DNA of 32,896 bases. Origin: Acinetobacter bohemicus ANC 3994. GTDB taxonomy: Bacteria > Pseudomonadota > Gammaproteobacteria > Pseudomonadales > Moraxellaceae. Made by a program: the position numbers and the translations under genes. Within the stretch, counting starts at the first letter, position 1, and each line of letters opens with the position of its first letter. This document shows positions 16,565-25,715 of the stretch, one piece after another. The stretch is taken from positions 1-32,896 of the forward strand of contig NZ_KB849167.1 in the NCBI RefSeq assembly GCF_000367925.1. The letters are read 5' to 3'. A model generated the notes under the pieces. It did not search any database, was not told the DNA's origin, and saw nothing but the letters and a program-made list of their open reading frames with translations.

Positions 16565-17959
16565 TTAAAGTTTCTCTGCTTTAGCAATAACTTCGTCAAT
16601 ACCACCAACCATATAGAACGCTTGTTCTGGAATGTGGTCGTATTCACCAGCTAGAAGACCTTTAAAGCCACGAATCGTTTCTTTAAGAGATACTAATTTA
16701 CCAGGAGCACCAGTAAATACTTCAGCTACGTGGAATGGTTGAGAGAAGAAACGTTGGATTTTACGCGCACGGTAAACAACCAATTTATCTTCTTCAGCCA
16801 ATTCGTCCATACCCAAAATTGCGATGATGTCTTTAAGCTCTTTATAACGTTGCAAGATGTTCTGTACAGAACGTGCAATTTCATAATGCTCAACACCAAC
16901 AACTAAAGGATCTAGCTGACGTGAAGTTGAATCTAGTGGATCGATCGCTGGGTAAATACCAGAAGACGCGATATCACGGCTCAATACAACAGTTGCGTCT
17001 AAGTGAGCAAACGTTGTCGCAGGCGATGGATCTGTTAAGTCATCGGCAGGTACATAAACCGCTTGGATCGAAGTGATCGAACCAGACTTAGTTGATGTAA
17101 TACGCTCTTGAAGAAGACCCATTTCCTCTGCAAGTGTAGGCTGATAACCTACTGCAGATGGCATACGACCTAGAAGTGCAGACACTTCAGTACCAGCCAA
17201 TGTGTAACGGTAAATGTTGTCAACGAACAACAATACGTCACGGCCTTTACCGTTTTCGTCTTTCTCATCACGGAAATATTCAGCCATGGTCAAACCAGTC
17301 AACGCTACGCGTAAACGGTTACCCGGTGGCTCATTCATCTGACCGTAGACCATTGCTACTTTGTCTAGAACGTTAGAATCTTTCATTTCGTGATAGAAGT
17401 CATTACCTTCACGAGTACGCTCACCAACACCAGCAAACACAGATAAACCTGAGTGAGCTTTCGCGATGTTGTTGATCAATTCCATCATGTTTACAGTTTT
17501 ACCAACACCGGCACCACCGAACAGACCAACTTTACCACCTTTCGCAAACGGGCAAAGTAAGTCAATGACTTTAATACCAGTTTCTAAAAGATCAGTAGAA
17601 GCAGCTTGTTCTGCATATGAAGGTGGTTGACGGTGAATCGGCAAACGCGCTTCAGTTGCAACTGGACCAGCTTCATCGATCGGGCGTCCTAAAACGTCCA
17701 TGATACGACCCAAAGTCGCTGTACCTACTGGTACAGAAATTGGCGCTTCAGTATTTGTAACGGTTAAACCGCGCTTAAGACCTTCAGTAGATCCCATTGC
17801 GATAGTACGAACTACGCCATCACCAAGCTGTTGCTGAACTTCTAAAGTAGTTTCAGTACCAACAACTTGCAGAGCGTCATAGATCTTAGGAACGCTATTA
17901 CGTTCAAACTCGACGTCGATAACCGCGCCGATGATCTGAATGATACGACCGCTATTCAT
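16565..17959 (-). CDS. atpD: F1Fo ATP synthase beta subunit (catalytic)
   Basis: The catalytic subunit of F1, 464 residues. Visible landmarks are the P-loop GGAGVGKTVNMMELI (about 150-164), GERTREGNDFYHEM with the catalytic Glu of G-E-R-T-R-E-G, and LFVDNIYRYT with the Walker B Asp. The DELSEED-type lever region reads MDELAEEDKL near residue 380; GIYPAIDPLDSTSR is the usual nucleotide-site segment. Walker B is more often L-F-I-D-N-I-F-R-F-T; the V and Y changes are conservative. The gene lies 26 nt after atpG. Confidence 0.98.
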   Translation of the reverse strand: MNSGRIIQIIGAVIDVEFERNSVPKIYDALQVVGTETTLEVQQQLGDGVVRTIAMGSTEGLKRGLTVTNTEAPISVPVGTATLGRIMDVLGRPIDEAGPVATEARLPIHRQPPSYAEQAASTDLLETGIKVIDLLCPFAKGGKVGLFGGAGVGKTVNMMELINNIAKAHSGLSVFAGVGERTREGNDFYHEMKDSNVLDKVAMVYGQMNEPPGNRLRVALTGLTMAEYFRDEKDENGKGRDVLLFVDNIYRYTLAGTEVSALLGRMPSAVGYQPTLAEEMGLLQERITSTKSGSITSIQAVYVPADDLTDPSPATTFAHLDATVVLSRDIASSGIYPAIDPLDSTSRQLDPLVVGVEHYEIARSVQNILQRYKELKDIIAILGMDELAEEDKLVVYRARKIQRFFSQPFHVAEVFTGAPGKLVSLKETIRGFKGLLAGEYDHIPEQAFYMVGGIDEVIAKAEKL

Positions 17960-17985
17960 TGCTGTCTCCTCAATTCAAAATAATG

Positions 17986-18855
17986 TTAAACGGCAGCGGC
18001 ACCACCAACGATCTCAGAAATTTCCTGAGTAATCGCGGCTTGACGCAGCTTGTTATAAATAAGTTGTAGGCTCTTAATGATGTCACCCGCATTGTCAGTC
18101 GCTGCTTTCATAGCGACCATACGTGCAGATTGCTCACATGCGATATTTTCAATCACACCTTGATACACCACAGACTCGATATAGCGAACCAATAAGCCAT
18201 TTAAAAGCTCTTCAGCTTCAGGCTCATATAAGTAATCCCAACCATATGAACGGTTCAGATTATCGCCTTCTTCAGCCGCAGCTAAAGGAACGAGTTGCTC
18301 AATCTTTTGATTTTGAGTCATGGCATTCACAAAGCCATTCGATACAAGATAAATACGATCTAACTCGCCTTTATCAAATGCATCCAACATCACCTGTACA
18401 GAGCCAGATAACTGTTCAAGACTTGGTGTGTCACCGACATTTGTCGTTGCACCAAGCACTTTACCGCCGTAGTTTTTAAAAAACGAAACCGCTTTTTGAC
18501 CAATTAAAGCAAATTGAACTTCAATTGACTGCTCTTGTTGTTGCTGTACGTGTTTAACAACTTTCTTGAACAAGTTAATGTTCAAGCCACCTGCCAAACC
18601 ACGATCTGAAGAAACAATGATATAGCCAACGCGTTTTACCGGACGTTCAACCATATAACGATGTTTATATTCAGGGTTCGCTTGTACCAAATGAGCAATT
18701 ACACGGTGCATATTTTCGGCATACGGACGGCCTTGAGCCATGCGCTCTTGCGCACGACGCATTTTAGAAGCAGCCACCATTTGCATCGCGCGAGTAATCT
18801 TTTGCGTGCTCTTGATACTGGCTACTTTGGCGCGAATTTCTTTTAAATTTGCCAT
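17986..18855 (-). CDS. atpG: F1Fo ATP synthase gamma subunit
   Basis: The rotor shaft, 289 residues. The N-terminal helix reads MANLKEIRAKVASIKSTQKI followed by TRAMQMVAASKMRRAQ, the family signature; SSDRGLAGGLNINLFK starts the Rossmann-like middle; and the C-terminal helix ends in SLQLIYNKLRQAAITQEISE, which pairs with the first helix to form the coiled coil inside the alpha3beta3 ring. It lies 88 nt after atpA, the widest gap within the F1 part. Confidence 0.97.
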   Translation of the reverse strand: MANLKEIRAKVASIKSTQKITRAMQMVAASKMRRAQERMAQGRPYAENMHRVIAHLVQANPEYKHRYMVERPVKRVGYIIVSSDRGLAGGLNINLFKKVVKHVQQQQEQSIEVQFALIGQKAVSFFKNYGGKVLGATTNVGDTPSLEQLSGSVQVMLDAFDKGELDRIYLVSNGFVNAMTQNQKIEQLVPLAAAEEGDNLNRSYGWDYLYEPEAEELLNGLLVRYIESVVYQGVIENIACEQSARMVAMKAATDNAGDIIKSLQLIYNKLRQAAITQEISEIVGGAAAV

Positions 18856-18943
18856 ACGCTTAACCTAGTATTCGAAGGCTTTTTCAAGCCTCCGAAGGTT
18901 GATCCGTGAACCAAACTTAACTAGCTTTTAGCAACTGCTAAAA

Positions 18944-20488
18944 TTAGTAAGTTTGAGTCGCTTTAAAGCTTTCAATACCTGCTTTAATTGCAGCTTCGAT
19001 GTCTTTGTTGTAATCACCAGACTCATCGATTTTTTGCATCAACGCAGCATTTTCTGAACGGAAGTAAGAAATTAATGCAGCATCAAAGTCTACAATTTTC
19101 TTCACTTCAACGTCAGTCATATAACCTTCGTTTGATGCATAAATTGAAACAGCTTGGTCAGCAATTGAATATGGAGCATATTGTTTTTGCTTCATTAATT
19201 CAGTTACACGTTGACCATGTTCAAGTTGCTTACGCGTTGCTTCATCAAGATCAGAAGCGAACTGAGCAAATGCTGCCAATTCACGGTATTGCGCCAAAGC
19301 AGTACGGATACCACCAGACAATTTTTTGATAATCTTCGTTTGCGCAGAACCACCAACACGAGATACAGAGATACCCGCGTTCACAGCAGGACGAATACCC
19401 GCGTTGAACAATGATGTTTCTAAGAAGATCTGACCATCAGTAATCGAAATTACGTTAGTCGGTACGAATGCAGATACGTCACCCGCTTGAGTTTCAATAA
19501 TCGGCAATGCAGTTAATGAACCAGTTTGGCCTTTAACTTCACCGTTAGTGAATTGCTCAACGTAGTCAGCAGATACACGTGAAGCACGTTCAAGTAGACG
19601 TGAATGAAGATAGAACACGTCACCTGGATACGCTTCACGACCTGGTGGACGGCGTAAAAGCAATGAAATTTGACGATACGCAACAGCTTGTTTAGACAAG
19701 TCATCATAAATGATCAACGCATCTTCACCGCGGTCACGGTAGTATTCGCCCATTGTACAGCCAGAATATGGAGCCAAATACAGCATTGCTGCTGGATCGG
19801 CTGCACCAGCAGCTACAACAGTTGTATACGCCATAGCACCAGTTTCTTCTAGCTTGCGCACAACGTTAGCGATAGTCGATTGTTTTTGACCAATCGCTAC
19901 ATATACACATTTAATGCCAGAGTTTTTCTGAGCGATGATCGCATCGATCGCCATTGCTGTTTTACCAGTTTGACGGTCACCAATGATCAACTCACGTTGA
20001 CCACGGCCTACAGGGATCATTGTATCTACTGATTTATAACCAGTTTGTACAGGTTGATCCACTGACTGACGCCAAATTACACCTGGTGCTACTTTTTCAA
20101 CAGCATCAGTGAGTTTTGCATCAATCGGGCCTTTACCATCAATTGGGTTACCCAAAGCATCTACTACACGGCCTAAAAGTTCTGGACCAACCGGAACTTC
20201 TAATACACGACCTGTGCAACGTGCTTTTTGACCTTCTTGAAGGCTTAAGTAGTTACCTAAAACAACGACGCCCACTGAATCCTGTTCTAGGTTCAGTGCC
20301 ATACCGTATAAGCCGCCGTCGAATTCGATCATCTCACCGTACATTGCATCAGCAAGACCGTGAATGCGCACAATACCGTCGGAAACCATAACAATGGTCC
20401 CTTCGTTTTTAGCAGTCGCGCTGGTGTCCAGATCGCCGATACGCTGTTTAATGAGCGCACTGATCTCGGATGGATTCAGTTGTTGCAT
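18944..20488 (-). CDS. atpA: F1Fo ATP synthase alpha subunit
   Basis: The non-catalytic nucleotide-binding subunit of F1, 514 residues. It starts MQQLNPSEISALIKQRI, has the P-loop GDRQTGKTAMAIDAI (about 169-183), the PYSGCTMGEYYRDRGEDALI region and ALIIYDDLSKQAVAYRQISL with Walker B, and a C-terminal helical domain ending KAGIESFKATQTY. An upstream ATG (20503) would add five residues, but GAGG stands 9 nt before the ATG at 20488 and this matches the usual family start, so it is preferred. The gene lies 45 nt after atpH. Confidence 0.98.
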   Translation of the reverse strand: MQQLNPSEISALIKQRIGDLDTSATAKNEGTIVMVSDGIVRIHGLADAMYGEMIEFDGGLYGMALNLEQDSVGVVVLGNYLSLQEGQKARCTGRVLEVPVGPELLGRVVDALGNPIDGKGPIDAKLTDAVEKVAPGVIWRQSVDQPVQTGYKSVDTMIPVGRGQRELIIGDRQTGKTAMAIDAIIAQKNSGIKCVYVAIGQKQSTIANVVRKLEETGAMAYTTVVAAGAADPAAMLYLAPYSGCTMGEYYRDRGEDALIIYDDLSKQAVAYRQISLLLRRPPGREAYPGDVFYLHSRLLERASRVSADYVEQFTNGEVKGQTGSLTALPIIETQAGDVSAFVPTNVISITDGQIFLETSLFNAGIRPAVNAGISVSRVGGSAQTKIIKKLSGGIRTALAQYRELAAFAQFASDLDEATRKQLEHGQRVTELMKQKQYAPYSIADQAVSIYASNEGYMTDVEVKKIVDFDAALISYFRSENAALMQKIDESGDYNKDIEAAIKAGIESFKATQTY

Positions 20489-20533
20489 TGCGCTATACCT
20501 CAATCTTTTATTAGTTCAGTCTTCTTCGAGCAG

Positions 20534-21070
20534 TTATGCAAGAAGACGAGTCCGCATTTTTTCAAGCTTGTTAAGCGCAGAATCATCTATCACTTGGTCG
20601 CCTGCACGAATAACAACACCCGCGATTAACGCTGGGTTGACTTCAACAGAAACATTGACTGCTGCGTTAAATTTTTTCTCTAACGCATGAGTCAATAATT
20701 GTTCCTGTACAGAAGTCATTGGGAATGCTGATTCAATCACAACATCCACAGTATTGTTATTCTGTGATTTGAGTAGTTCGTATTCTGCTTCAATTTCAGG
20801 CAACAACGCTAAACGTGCGTTGTCCGCAAGAAGCATCAAAAAGTTTGACACTGCTTGTGTTTGGTTTTCACCTAAAACTTTGGCAAAAATACTCACCTGC
20901 TCAGCAGGAGTAAGCTCAGGGCGATTCAAATAAGCGGAAAATGCTTCGTCTTGCACCGCAGCACTGAGCACTTGTAACGCATTCGACCAATTGTCAGTTG
21001 CACCTTGCTCAGAAGCGAAAGCAAATGCTGCTTTGGCGTACGGGCGTGCCAACGTCAAGAGTTCAGCCAT
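20534..21070 (-). CDS. atpH: F1Fo ATP synthase delta subunit
   Basis: The stator cap that joins F1 to the b-subunit stalk, 178 residues. The start MAELLTLARPYAKAAFAFA is the usual delta N-terminus; the C-terminal part with VNPALIAGVVIRAGDQVIDD (about 143-162), then SALNKLEKMRTRLLA, is the family signature. It lies only 12 nt after atpF, consistent with translational coupling. Confidence 0.97.
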   Translation of the reverse strand: MAELLTLARPYAKAAFAFASEQGATDNWSNALQVLSAAVQDEAFSAYLNRPELTPAEQVSIFAKVLGENQTQAVSNFLMLLADNARLALLPEIEAEYELLKSQNNNTVDVVIESAFPMTSVQEQLLTHALEKKFNAAVNVSVEVNPALIAGVVIRAGDQVIDDSALNKLEKMRTRLLA

Positions 21071-21082
21071 ATTTCGCCTCGC

Positions 21083-21553
21083 TTAAAGTTTAGCAGCCAG
21101 CTGAGTTAGCATGGCATTGTGAGCTTCTGCGTCAACTTGCTGGTTTAGAATTTTTTCTGCGCCAGTTACTGCTAAAGCAGCCACTTGTTGACGCAATTCT
21201 TCGCGAGCAGCATTGATTTCAGTATCAACAGTTTCTTTCGCCTGTTGACGAATACGCTCACCTTCAGCAGATGCTTGGGTACGCGCTTCTTCGATCAATT
21301 GTGCGCCACGACGGTTCGCTTGTTCGATCAATTGAGCCGCTTGTGCTTTTGCTACATCGAGCTCTTGCTTCACTTGTGCTTGCGCATCTGCAAGGTCAGC
21401 TTTTGCTTTTTCAGCAGCATTTAGGCCATCAGCGATACGACGCTGACGTTCACTAATCGCATTGATTAGTGGTGGCCATACAAACTTCATGCAGAATGCG
21501 ACAAACATCGCAAATGCAATCGCTTGGCCAATCAATGTGAGGTTGATATTCAT
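21083..21553 (-). CDS. atpF: F1Fo ATP synthase b subunit
   Basis: The peripheral stalk subunit, 156 residues: one N-terminal membrane helix (NLTLIGQAIAFAMFVAFCMK, then FVWPPL), followed by a long charged Ala/Gln-rich helix (NAAEKAKADLADAQAQVKQE and onward) that dimerises as a coiled coil. VWPP after the membrane segment is typical. At 156 residues it equals the usual gamma-proteobacterial length. It lies 38 nt after atpE. Confidence 0.97.
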   Translation of the reverse strand: MNINLTLIGQAIAFAMFVAFCMKFVWPPLINAISERQRRIADGLNAAEKAKADLADAQAQVKQELDVAKAQAAQLIEQANRRGAQLIEEARTQASAEGERIRQQAKETVDTEINAAREELRQQVAALAVTGAEKILNQQVDAEAHNAMLTQLAAKL

Positions 21554-21591
21554 AGCTATTCCTCAATAGTTTAATTTAGGAATTAAGCTGA

Positions 21592-21846
<255 letters not shown>

Positions 21847-21919
21847 TCAGAGGTTAGGTTTATACCAAATTAAGTTAAAAAACTGTACCCAACCATCTCG
21901 TGATAGTTGGGCAATACCA

Positions 21920-22795
21920 TTAATGTTTTTCGCTTGCCATGCTCAAGTATACGATAGTCAACATCATGAAAATGAATGCTTGTAGCGTAATAACAAGAAT
22001 GTGGAAGATCGCCCAAGGCACAGACAACGCCCATTGGATCCAGAACGGTAATAATGCGATGAGGATGAAGATTAACTCACCTGCATACATGTTACCGAAA
22101 AGTCGAAGAGCCAATGAAACTGGACGTGCAAGGAAAGTTACTAATTCCAAAATAAGGTTTACTGGAATAAGCAACGCTTTTGCAACTGGGTTACTTGGGT
22201 TAAATGGGTTCAGTGCCAATTCACCGACGAAACCGCCGATTCCTTTCTCACGAATACTATAGAACAAGATCAGAACAAAAACTGACAAAGACATACCAAG
22301 GGTAATGTTTGGATCAGTAGATGGAACGATTTTGAAGTAAACGTGGTGAGGATCCATACCAAATACATTTGCACCAATCAGTTGAGCTGTATACGGGATA
22401 AAGTCAACAGGGATTAAGTCCATTGCGTTCATGAGGAAAATCCACACGAAAATGGTCAGTGCAAGTGGTGCAATTAAGCGTGATTTGCCATGGAATGTGT
22501 CGCGAACACTTGAGTCAACAAACTCGATAATCATTTCGATTGCAGACTGGAACTTGGTCGGAACACCAGAGTTAGCAGCTTTCGCTACGCACCAGAACAA
22601 CAAACAGAAAATCACACCCAGCGTAATTGACCAACCCATTGAATCCAAATGAATAGCAGTGAACCCCATCTGTTGAGCTTCATCAGCAGTCTCAGCCAAC
22701 TTCCATGAACCATCCGGCATTTTGCCATAGGTCAAATTGGTCAAGTGATGCTTGATATACTCGGTCGAAGTAAGGGCATGTTCTTCAGCAGCCAT
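21920..22795 (-). CDS. atpB: F1Fo ATP synthase a subunit
   Basis: The membrane stator with the proton half-channels, 291 residues. It has about five to six hydrophobic segments. ARPVSLALRLFGNMYAGELI (about 221-240) contains the essential Arg in L-R-L-F-G-N-M, and LQAFIFMMLTIVYLSMA is the last helix with the conserved Gln. FVDSSVRDTFHGKSRLIAPL marks the N-terminal half. It lies 105 nt after atpI. Confidence 0.97.
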   Translation of the reverse strand: MAAEEHALTSTEYIKHHLTNLTYGKMPDGSWKLAETADEAQQMGFTAIHLDSMGWSITLGVIFCLLFWCVAKAANSGVPTKFQSAIEMIIEFVDSSVRDTFHGKSRLIAPLALTIFVWIFLMNAMDLIPVDFIPYTAQLIGANVFGMDPHHVYFKIVPSTDPNITLGMSLSVFVLILFYSIREKGIGGFVGELALNPFNPSNPVAKALLIPVNLILELVTFLARPVSLALRLFGNMYAGELIFILIALLPFWIQWALSVPWAIFHILVITLQAFIFMMLTIVYLSMASEKH

Positions 22796-22900
22796 AAATC
22801 ACACCTGGTCAATGTCAAATACTAAATAGAGTGAACGAACATCGCGTGCTGCTTGATATCTCGTTCTTCTCCTAAAAAACTTTTCAATTTTTTGTTGCGC

Positions 22901-23299
22901 CTATACTCGTTTTTGTTGCCGTGACACCCAAAATGGAGCGACCCACGACATGGCTTGAACGAGAATAAAACCACAAAACAATGCCACCGCTGACAACGGT
23001 TTAACAGTGTTTAAAATTAAAATGAAACCAACGATCACAATTGCAAACTTGCCCATTAAACCCCGATACATGTTCGAAAGAACTTGTTTTGAGGCTCGTG
23101 CACCTGCGGCTCGAAACGATTGCCAAGAAAAATAACAACTTGCAAGCCAACATATAAATGCACCTAATGCTGCACTCAAAGCCGCAGTTGAGTCTTTCAA
23201 GACCCACGCTATCAAGGCTGAAACAGGGATCATGCCTGCTTGTAAGATGACTAAAGCTTTCGCTAATCGTCGGTCAATCATGCGACTAGTTCGGCTCAT
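22901..23299 (-). CDS. atpI: ATP synthase protein I
   Basis: First gene of the operon. The 132-residue membrane protein has four hydrophobic segments (for example ALVILQAGMIPVSALIAWVL, KFAIVIVGFILILNTV and AVALFCGFILVQAMSW) and basic ends. AtpI proteins assist c-ring assembly and possibly Mg2+ or Na+ supply, and are usually not essential. The sequence is poorly conserved as usual for AtpI, so the call rests on size, topology and position upstream of atpB. Confidence 0.9.
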   Translation of the reverse strand: MSRTSRMIDRRLAKALVILQAGMIPVSALIAWVLKDSTAALSAALGAFICWLASCYFSWQSFRAAGARASKQVLSNMYRGLMGKFAIVIVGFILILNTVKPLSAVALFCGFILVQAMSWVAPFWVSRQQKRV

Positions 23300-23363
23300 T
23301 ATTTATTCACTCACAGCATTCATGCTTGACAAGTTTAGCTGATGATCGTTTTTAATCGCAGGC

Positions 23364-23392
23364 ATTATAGAGTTACACCCCTGAACATGCAA
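23364..23392 (-). promoter_or_regulatory. Sigma-70 promoter of the atp operon
   Basis: On the minus strand, TTGCAT (23392-23387), exactly 17 nt, then a perfect TATAAT (23369-23364). This is close to consensus and stands about 65 nt before the atpI start, with no other gene between. Confidence 0.75.
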
Positions 23393-23469
23393 TCTTTTCC
23401 CGACCTTAGTCGTGTTTTTTTCGATGCCCAGCCTAGTTTGATACCATGATTTTTTGTTTATTTTTTGCC

Positions 23470-24309
23470 TTACTTTCGTGCATTTTGCACACAGTTATAG
23501 GTTTTCGACGCCAATGCTTTCCATGCCAGCACAAAATCCCCTGCCCCGCTCATACTTTCATCGACTGCTTGAAAGGTAATAGGATTTAGCTTCTGATACT
23601 GATTTTTACTGGCATGTCCCTCTGCCAAGAGGCACATATTTCGATTTGGACGACTGTCATTTAAGTATTTAATTTGCGCCAGAGTCGGTGCAACATGAGG
23701 ATCATCGGTCAACGCTCCAGCAAATTTTAAATTTAAGGCGCGCTCTAAATATTGATAAGCATCATGATATGACCAGTAAGTCTTCAAAGATGAGTTGCTA
23801 TTATAGTGTTGTGCAGTTATCAACATTTCTTGGGCAAAACGTTTCGCATTTGCCCAATAAGCCGCTTTTTGTTCAGGGACTTGTTGTGAACGCAAGGCTG
23901 CAATAAAAAAACCAATCCGCACTGCATTGTTTGGATCAAGCCAAACATGGGTATCGACAGTATTATTTAAAGCAACGCCGCGAGTACTACGCTGCGGTAG
24001 CGTTTGCACAATGTCTGAATCTAAAATAGAGATGGCTTTAGGATTATCTGACAATAACTTATCTAGCGGTGCTTCATGCGCTTTGCCCAACCAAATCACC
24101 AAAGAAGCATCTTGAATGGCTTTGCGATGGGCAGGTGTTAAAGTGACATCATGTCCAGATTGATCTGCCAATAACAGTACAGGCTTTTCAATACCTTGCG
24201 TGATTTTTTGCGCAATCAGATAAATCGGATGCGTCGAAACCACTAAACTGTGTGACCAGCCTAGGGTACTGAATAAAGCCAGTGCACAAAATGCAAAAAA
24301 ACGGGACAT
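23470..24309 (-). CDS. znuA: Zinc ABC transporter substrate-binding protein
   Basis: The periplasmic zinc-capture protein of ZnuABC, about 279 residues. The signal peptide is FFAFCALALFSTLGWSHS. Cluster A-I metal-binding features are STHPIYLIAQKI, the GHDVTLTPAHRKAIQDA loop with the first zinc His, THVWLDPNNAVRIG with the second, and YWSYHDAYQYLE with the third. The long His-rich loop seen in E. coli ZnuA is missing. An in-frame TTG (24324) would add five residues; the ATG at 24309 with GGTGA upstream starts at the signal peptide and is preferred. It diverges from zur-znuCB, and a Zur-type palindrome lies 27 nt before the start. Confidence 0.93.
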   Translation of the reverse strand: MSRFFAFCALALFSTLGWSHSLVVSTHPIYLIAQKITQGIEKPVLLLADQSGHDVTLTPAHRKAIQDASLVIWLGKAHEAPLDKLLSDNPKAISILDSDIVQTLPQRSTRGVALNNTVDTHVWLDPNNAVRIGFFIAALRSQQVPEQKAAYWANAKRFAQEMLITAQHYNSNSSLKTYWSYHDAYQYLERALNLKFAGALTDDPHVAPTLAQIKYLNDSRPNRNMCLLAEGHASKNQYQKLNPITFQAVDESMSGAGDFVLAWKALASKTYNCVQNARK

Positions 24310-24336
24310 GAAGAAGATCACCAAATATTCATTAGG

Positions 24337-24351
24337 TGTTATAATATAACA
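24337..24351. promoter_or_regulatory. Zur box
   Basis: TGTTATAATATAACA is a perfect 15-bp palindrome centred on one base. It matches the form of the Zur operator known from Acinetobacter and other gamma-proteobacteria. It lies in the znuA/zur gap, so one dimer could control both directions in response to zinc. Confidence 0.82.
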
Positions 24352-24450
24352 AATAGGCAGAAATACATACGTCTAATCGAAACAGCGGGCGCTTCATGTT
24401 AAGATTTAATGTTATTTTGTTTTTATCAATTTCGCTCTTGAGGTTTTGCT

Positions 24451-24945
24451 ATGAGCTTATGTTCACACGAACATCACAATGCATTACATGGCGTACATGA
24501 CCATCATAATGTCGAAACACGTCTTGCTGAAGCAGAAAACCTCTGTGCAATTGCTGGTGCACGCTTAACCCCGTTACGTAAAGAAGTGCTCGAACTAATT
24601 TTAAATGCGACAGGTCCAATGGGTGCATACGACTTGTTGGCAAAAATAAAAAGCGAATCTGATCGCCCTGCTGCCCCGCCCACGGTATACCGTACTTTAG
24701 ACTTTTTATTAGAAAAAGGTTTAATCCACCGTTTAACCTCGATTAATGCCTATATTCCGTGTTGCCATCCGCGTGAAGGACATCAGGCTGCATTTTTAAT
24801 TTGTACAGATTGTAAATCGGTGACGGAAGCCTCTGCCCAAGGATTATTACAACAACTCGATGCGCTTTCCGCAGCAGATGGATTTACGGCTCAACATAGT
24901 ATTATTGAAATTTCTGGGATATGTCAGCAGTGTCGCAACAAATAA
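24451..24945 (+). CDS. zur: Zinc uptake regulator Zur (Fur family)
   Basis: A 164-residue zinc-sensing repressor. The N-terminus has an unusual His-rich lead (MSLCSHEHHNALHGVHDHHN). The winged helix covers residues about 35-95 (LTPLRKEVLELILN, PPTVYRTLDFLLEKGLIHRL). The C-terminal dimerisation domain carries the structural Cys4 zinc site: Cys118 and Cys121 in CTDC, Cys158 and Cys161 in CQQC. His105 in CCHPREGH and nearby residues are candidates for the sensing site. GAGG stands 8 nt before the ATG. The 3' end overlaps znuC by 25 nt in another frame, and the Zur box lies about 100 nt upstream, so the gene probably represses its own operon. Confidence 0.95.
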   Translation: MSLCSHEHHNALHGVHDHHNVETRLAEAENLCAIAGARLTPLRKEVLELILNATGPMGAYDLLAKIKSESDRPAAPPTVYRTLDFLLEKGLIHRLTSINAYIPCCHPREGHQAAFLICTDCKSVTEASAQGLLQQLDALSAADGFTAQHSIIEISGICQQCRNK

Positions 24946-25712
24946 TCACGGCCCAACCGCTGATTGCTTTAGACAAAATCAGTGTGCGGATTGATGAAAT
25001 CGACATTTTAAAAAATGTTGATTTTACCCTACATGAGCAAGAAATTGTCACGCTGATTGGTCCCAATGGTGCAGGGAAATCGACCTTAATTAAAGTACTG
25101 TTAGGCATTGTGAAAGCCAATTCAGGTAAAGTTTTAAGCCAGCAAAAATTAAAGTTTTCTTATGTGCCACAAAAATTTAATCCATCGCACAGCTTACCGC
25201 TGCGCGTACAGGATTTATTGGCTTTAGAAAAATGTGATGCGACAAAAAAAGCAGAAATTATTCGCGATACCGGCATTACTCAATTACAAAATTCTAAAGT
25301 ACAGCAACTCTCTGGTGGCGAACGACAACGGGTGTTATTGGCACGGGCTTTATTGCGTCAACCGCACATTTTAGTGCTTGATGAACCGATGCAAGGTTTG
25401 GATATTCAATCTGAAGCCGAATTGTATGATTATGTGCGCAGCCTGCCGCAAAAATATGGTTGTGCGGTACTCATGGTTTCGCATGATTTGCAATGGGTGA
25501 TGCAAGGGACACATCGTGTGGTCTGTTTGAATAAGCATATCTGTTGTAGCGGCTTACCTGAAAACGTGCAACAACATCCAGAATATCAAGCTATTTTTGG
25601 CACCAATCGGGTGTTCTATCAACATCATCATGACCATTGCGCACATGGTGATAGTGCCATCCCGTGTCAACATGATTCACGACCACACATTCACCCTGAA
25701 CCGGAAGCCTAA
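24921..25712 (+). CDS. znuC: Zinc ABC transporter ATP-binding protein
   Basis: The ATPase of ZnuABC, 263 residues. Walker A GPNGAGKST is at 47-55, the Q-loop around VPQKFNP (83-90), the ABC signature LSGGERQRV at 131-139, Walker B ILVLDEP at 151-157, and the switch His in VSHDLQWV. The C-terminal 30 residues are rich in His and Cys (QHHHDHCAHGD and onward), a typical metal-binding tail of zinc importers. The start overlaps the end of zur by 25 nt, so translation is probably coupled, and znuB begins 4 nt after its stop. Confidence 0.96.
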   Translation: MSAVSQQIITAQPLIALDKISVRIDEIDILKNVDFTLHEQEIVTLIGPNGAGKSTLIKVLLGIVKANSGKVLSQQKLKFSYVPQKFNPSHSLPLRVQDLLALEKCDATKKAEIIRDTGITQLQNSKVQQLSGGERQRVLLARALLRQPHILVLDEPMQGLDIQSEAELYDYVRSLPQKYGCAVLMVSHDLQWVMQGTHRVVCLNKHICCSGLPENVQQHPEYQAIFGTNRVFYQHHHDHCAHGDSAIPCQHDSRPHIHPEPEA

Positions 25713-25715
25713 GCC

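Noticed and set aside
20116..20690. Open frames on the + strand opposite atpA and atpH
   Set aside because: They are shadows of the ATP synthase genes, with no ribosome sites and no recognisable motifs; the same holds for other antisense frames in 16873-22652.
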